Assembly (NCBI GenBank): GCA_028065135.1
Contig: JAPTWR010000145.1
Location: 1 to 12,831, forward strand
Length of the DNA stretch: 12,831 nucleotides
DNA from: Acidithiobacillus sp.
GTDB lineage: Bacteria; Pseudomonadota; Gammaproteobacteria; Acidithiobacillales; Acidithiobacillaceae
Direction of reading: 5' to 3'
The stretch's first letter is position 1. Every line of letters begins with the position of its first letter. Below, in pieces: positions 12,370 through 12,831 of this stretch. The notes beneath the pieces are model-generated. The model worked only from the letters and a program-made list of their open reading frames with translations, made no database searches and was not told where the DNA came from. A program made the translations under genes and the position numbers.

Positions 12370-12657
12370 TTGCTCCCTTTCCCTTCCATCCGAACTCTGG
12401 ATTCGGGGTCCCCGCAGAATTCGGAATTTAAAGCACAGTAAGCTCTGGCGAGTGTCTCCAAAAGCCAAAATTTGCTGGCTGTAGCACACGTAACCTTTGG
12501 CAGAGGTCATTGTAGGAGCCTCGATCTCGACGTAACAGCCGCCAGATTGACCGAAAGCGATGTACGGATTGCGGAGCGCGTCCAGAATGCTGTTTTCATT
12601 ACTTTCGTACAGCGGTTTATCTAGCATCCAAAATGGAGCGGTTTCGGTCAGATGCAC
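12352..12657 (-). CDS. Unrecognized gene fragment running out of a transposon end
   Basis: From GTG 12657 the frame gives 101 residues: HLTETAPFWMLDKPLYESNE, then ILDALRNPYIAFGQSGGCYV, then KGYVCYSQQILAFGDTRQSL. It has codon use like a real gene. From about residue 72 on, the sequence is encoded within the Tn3-type end (12442-12405). The last 18 or so residues (IQSSDGREREQLTRRW) come from DNA outside it. The native C-terminus is therefore probably replaced. There is no good ribosome-binding site at 12657. Shifting one base near 12664 joins it to the secreted N-terminus at 12776, so the two frames may be halves of one broken gene. Confidence 0.45.
   Translation of the reverse strand: MHLTETAPFWMLDKPLYESNENSILDALRNPYIAFGQSGGCYVEIEAPTMTSAKGYVCYSQQILAFGDTRQSLLCFKFRILRGPRIQSSDGREREQLTRRW
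12405..12442 (+). repeat. 38-bp Tn3-family terminal inverted repeat (second element)
   Basis: The 38 bases begin GGGGTCCCCGCAGAATTCGG and end TAAG at 12439-12442. Length, GGGG tip, internal CGCAGAATTCGGAA and TAAG inner edge are all diagnostic of Tn3-family ends. The element extends rightward out of the window. It differs from the end at 2345-2382, so it belongs to another transposon. The five bases outside it are GATTC. Confidence 0.8.
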
Positions 12658-12776
12658 ACGGAACCCGGCCCCTGGTGCTTATTGTCCATGCCTGGCATGT
12701 TGCCCATGGCCGCATAAGCCGGAAGCGTGACCGCTGCCGAACACGCCAGGATGAGGGTGAAATAAAAACGTTTCAT
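12648..12776 (-). pseudogene. Secreted-protein N-terminus, truncated by frameshift
   Basis: ATG 12776 has an excellent ribosome-binding site (AAGGAGA, six bases upstream on the minus strand). The peptide MKRFYFTLILACSAAVTLPAYA is a classical Sec signal with an AYA cleavage site. It is followed by a Met/Gly-rich start of the mature part (AMGNMPGMDNKHQGPG) and then stops at TGA 12648-12650. Met-rich mature ends occur in periplasmic copper-related proteins, but this is too short to assign. One added base after GPG would continue the frame into FRVHLTETAPFW, suggesting that a single base was lost. A 42-residue exported peptide is the alternative. Confidence 0.55.
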
Positions 12777-12818
12777 GTTCGTCTCCTTGCTGTTGGTGAA
12801 CTGTTTGTTTATCAAAGT

Positions 12819-12830
12819 CTAAGCACTTAG
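12819..12830. promoter_or_regulatory. Dyad upstream of the secreted-protein gene
   Basis: CTAAG (12819-12823) and CTTAG (12826-12830) are perfect inverted halves separated by two bases, about 43 bases upstream of the ATG at 12776. A regulator site is possible. The promoter itself cannot be settled because the window ends at 12831. Confidence 0.3.
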
Positions 12831-12831
12831 T

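Noticed and set aside
12296..12484. Plus-strand 62-codon frame with CLICGSHH suggesting a zinc finger
   Set aside because: It crosses the hairpin cluster and the transposon end, has only one Cys pair and has no start signals.

Overview
The window reads like accessory DNA from a Gram-negative proteobacterium of moderately high GC. Mobilization genes next to several toxin-antitoxin loci, a large autotransporter barrel and Tn3-type transposon ends fit an Acidithiobacillus-like acidophile. That genus assignment is an impression from gene style and was not tested by a search. No rRNA, tRNA, CRISPR array or replication-initiation gene was seen, so plasmid and integrated mobilizable element remain equally possible.

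Layout. (1) Bases 1-2382 are the right end of a Tn3-family transposon: a 5'-partial TnpA and its right terminal inverted repeat. (2) Bases 2383-3285 are the gene that the transposon interrupted, an autotransporter-type outer-membrane beta-barrel. It has lost its front, carries an in-frame stop, and ends at a strong intrinsic terminator. (3) Bases 3286-11850 form an approximately 8.6-kb block bracketed by two diverged inverted copies of a terminal sequence rich in TGGAC/GTCCA motifs, resembling the ends of IS21-type elements. (4) Bases 11851-12404 hold a small two-helix membrane protein gene with its own promoter, then a hairpin-rich stretch. (5) At 12405-12442 a second Tn3-type 38-bp end (GGGG...TAAG), unlike the first, opens another transposon. 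Its first cargo, on the minus strand, is a broken secreted-protein gene.

The bracketed block is organized around mobilization. A minus-strand MazE/MazF-type addiction pair lies on the left. Next comes a plus-strand train of six very small genes, each overlapping the next: a ParC-like partition-associated protein, an IHF-beta/HU-like DNA-bending protein, and four unrecognized proteins of 86, 50, 75 and 63 residues. The train ends tail-to-tail, sharing a TTAA, with a TraD-type relaxosome accessory gene. TraD is divergent from a 938-residue MobA/MobL relaxase, and the 197-bp gap between them holds nested dyads that look like the origin of transfer. After the relaxase come a J-domain protein, a VapD-type ribonuclease, an orphan antitoxin-like small ORF, and a BrnT/BrnA locus. 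The brnT gene there has lost one base, so its N-terminal half now reads in frame into brnA.

Inferred overall logic: an IHF-like protein and TraD could shape the oriT DNA for the relaxase. ParC-like and toxin-antitoxin genes could stabilize the element. The inverted ends could have allowed it to move as a unit, or could be scars of insertion sequences. The six-gene train and the bracketed-cassette structure are the parts most likely to be undescribed.
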